Assembly: GCA_039933315.1 (NCBI GenBank)
Contig: JBDTOI010000055.1
Span: 1-22,756 of the forward strand
DNA length: 22,756 nucleotides
Direction: 5' to 3'
From: DASXRU01 sp039933315
GTDB lineage: Bacteria > Acidobacteriota > Blastocatellia > Pyrinomonadales > Pyrinomonadaceae
Shown in pieces: positions 21,429 through 22,756 of this stretch (the stretch's first letter is position 1; the number at the start of each line of letters is the position of its first letter). The position numbers and the translations under genes are program-made. The notes below the pieces were generated by a model. That model searched no databases and was not told the origin of the DNA. It saw only the letters and a program-made list of their open reading frames with translations.

Positions 21429-22150
21429 TCATCAAAGCTGCAATCAACGGGGGACGAACGAAGACTGATCATCATGCGGTCCCGGTCAGCTCCCGGGAAC
21501 AGGCGTTAGACGTAGTCGAGTGTCTGGAGGCCGGCGCGGACGCCATTCATCTTCATATCCGGGCCGCGTCCGGCGATGAGAGTCTCTATCTCGACGATGT
21601 CGCCCAAACGGTCTTAGCGGTGCGTTCGGCTGCGCCGGGAGCAAAGATAGGGATTAGTACTGGAGCATGGATCATGCTCGACGCTGCGGCCCGGCTAAAG
21701 GCAGTGATGGCCTGGGAAGTTTTGCCCGACTTCGCTTCCATAAACTTTATTGAAGAGGGCGCGGCCGAACTCGCGCAGTTGTTGCTTTCCCGTGGGGTAG
21801 ATGTTGAGGCGGGATTGTCTGAGCCACAGGCCGCGGAGAGTTTTTTGGCAAGCGGTCTCGCCTCTCGTTGTATTCGGGTGCTGTTCGAGCCCCAGGAGCA
21901 GGAAACGGATGAGGCACTGGCAAACGTCCTCAGGATGGAGGAGATCTTGCAGGCCGATGTTCGCGATAATCCACGCGTGCTTCATGGGACGGAAGCTACG
22001 ACCTGGCCGTTGCTGGCGGAAGCGATCCTTCGCGGGTACGGCGTGCGCATCGGATTTGAGGACACGCTCATGCTGCCTGATGGGCGCGTAGCGCGAAGCA
22101 ATGCGGAGCTGGTGGGTGAAGTCGTGCGGCGGAGGAGAGGAGGAGCTTGA
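21425..22150 (+). CDS. beta-keto acid cleavage enzyme (BKACE, DUF849)
   Basis: A 241-residue TIM-barrel protein, shorter than the usual 270-310 residues. The opening IIKAAINGGRTK and the zinc motif IHLHIR (His 42, His 44) are typical of the family; the third ligand is probably Glu 212 in RIGFEDTL. Known members (first 3-keto-5-aminohexanoate cleavage enzyme) condense a beta-keto acid with acetyl-CoA to give acetoacetate and a new acyl-CoA. The substrate depends on residues around the active site that I cannot assign. The ATG overlaps the dehydrogenase stop codon, a translationally coupled arrangement. The length deficit seems spread over loops rather than being a truncation, since both ends of the barrel are present. 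Confidence 0.85.
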   Translation: MIIKAAINGGRTKTDHHAVPVSSREQALDVVECLEAGADAIHLHIRAASGDESLYLDDVAQTVLAVRSAAPGAKIGISTGAWIMLDAAARLKAVMAWEVLPDFASINFIEEGAAELAQLLLSRGVDVEAGLSEPQAAESFLASGLASRCIRVLFEPQEQETDEALANVLRMEEILQADVRDNPRVLHGTEATTWPLLAEAILRGYGVRIGFEDTLMLPDGRVARSNAELVGEVVRRRRGGA

Positions 22151-22245
22151 TGAAAAAGGGAAAATGATGACGGAGAATTATCATTAACCGTGAAGAAGAT
22201 TTTCCATATATCATTTTCCATTTCTCATCTGTCATCGTGAATTCA
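22151..22245. repeat. imperfect inverted repeat after the BKACE gene
   Basis: GATGAAAAAGGGAAAATGAT near 22148 is mirrored by ATATCATTTTCCATTTCTCATC ending near 22230 (first 20 nt ATATCATTTTCCATTTCTCA). The pairing is imperfect and AT-rich. No ORF is present. Confidence 0.4.
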
Positions 22246-22267
22246 ACTGGCTTTGCACAAAACTCTT

Positions 22268-22373
22268 ATTTCGTGTTCTTTCGTGTAGCTTGGTGTGATT
22301 TCGTGGATCGTATGACTCCGAATCCTAAGCACACGATCCACGAAATTACACGAATCTCACGAACCAACACGAA
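22268..22373. repeat. long palindromic repeat, family E, copy 2
   Basis: TTGGTGTGATTTCGTGGATC on the left and GATCCACGAAATTACACGAA on the right are inverted, extended outside by tandem TTCGTGT/ACACGAA words. It shares CTTGGTGTGATTTCGTGG and CACGATCCACGAAAT with copy 1 at 14275; the GCTTCGCTTCG block of copy 1 is missing. Confidence 0.78.
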
Positions 22374-22444
22374 CCAATGCTGATCTTAGAAGTTCTCAGT
22401 GGTCCGCGGCGAACGGGGCGGCGACTTTTTTGCTCGCAAAAGCT

Positions 22445-22756
22445 ATGTTAAGGCTCTTCTATCTAATCTCCTGCGTTTTGAGTCTCGTGAACGGTGCGTG
22501 GATGCTTTTGTTTCCTCAGTCCTGGTACACGGATTTTCCGGCGGGCATTCCTCATACTGGACCATTCAATTCGCACTTCATACGTGATCTGGGCGTGGCC
22601 TTTATCGTGTTCGCCGTGGCTTTCGCATGGTGTGCACGCAACGTCAATCGTTCGTTCCCGGTCCATCTGGGCCTGACGGTTTTCTTCATAGGTCACGCTC
22701 TGATTCATGTTGTGGATCTTGAGGTAGGACGGTTGCCGCATAGCCACTGGCTAACC
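22445..22756 (+). CDS. N-terminal part of an integral membrane protein (cut by window edge)
   Basis: An open frame of 104 codons from ATG 22445 to the end of the window with no stop. It encodes a first hydrophobic helix (LFYLISCVLSLVNGAWMLLF), a loop with WYTDFPAGIPHTGPFNSHF, a second helix (DLGVAFIVFAVAFAWCA) and a third (HLGLTVFFIGHALIHVVDL). The loop pattern GPFN-x-HF-x-RD-x-G is of a kind I have seen in small membrane proteins without known function, so I assign none. His and Asp residues recur in the third helix (GHALIHVVD), which might bind metal or haem. No strong ribosome binding site precedes the ATG. Confidence 0.7.
   Translation, partial: MLRLFYLISCVLSLVNGAWMLLFPQSWYTDFPAGIPHTGPFNSHFIRDLGVAFIVFAVAFAWCARNVNRSFPVHLGLTVFFIGHALIHVVDLEVGRLPHSHWLT

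Overview
The window looks like a piece of chromosome from an Acidobacteriota bacterium, probably the Blastocatellia side. This rests on gene content (Oar-like TonB receptor with a carboxypeptidase-regulatory domain, tandem M16 peptidases, BNR and NHL propeller proteins), moderately high GC and intergenic spaces full of palindromic repeats. It is an inference; no rRNA, tRNA or marker gene is present to settle it.

Layout. 1-1814 (minus): an M16 zinc peptidase followed at once by the first codons of a second exported protein. 2013-5126 (plus): RluA-type pseudouridine synthase, a 73-residue unknown, and a membrane-anchored MutS-core ATPase. 5382-10209 (plus): exported BNR/YCF48-type propeller, MGDG-synthase-like glycosyltransferase, exported amidohydrolase, and a zinc-ribbon/membrane/NHL-propeller protein. 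10266-11053: a REP-associated tyrosine transposase (RAYT) bounded by perfect 47-nt inverted repeats. 11220-12860: a Tat-exported protein of three Cys/His repeats beside an SH3b-GH19 endolysin/chitinase-like protein. 13074-15459: an acyl-CoA dehydrogenase and an APH-fold kinase that match the two halves of animal ACAD10/ACAD11 and the bacterial LvaC/LvaA pair, suggesting 4-hydroxyacyl-CoA catabolism. 15460-16123: repeats and a 65-codon coding remnant without a start. 16124-18700: TonB-dependent receptor. 18701-19225: repeats and a frameshifted small membrane-protein gene. 19226-20217: ComEA-like lipoprotein overlapping a membrane protein. 20298-22150: zinc alcohol dehydrogenase overlapping a BKACE (DUF849) enzyme. 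22445-22756: start of a membrane protein cut by the window edge.

The most striking property is the intergenic DNA. At least seven different palindromic repeat families lie between the genes, several built as REPINs (two inverted hairpins, each headed by GTAG or GTGG, the tetranucleotide typical of REP elements). They touch coding sequences repeatedly: one supplies a stop codon, one encodes the last 23 residues of the glycosyltransferase, one looks like an intrinsic terminator, one sits next to the start of the alcohol dehydrogenase, and two adjoin genes that have lost a normal start or frame. The single RAYT, with its own flanking hairpins, is a natural candidate for having mobilised at least one of these families. 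I see no phage, CRISPR array, toxin-antitoxin pair or recognisable defence system.
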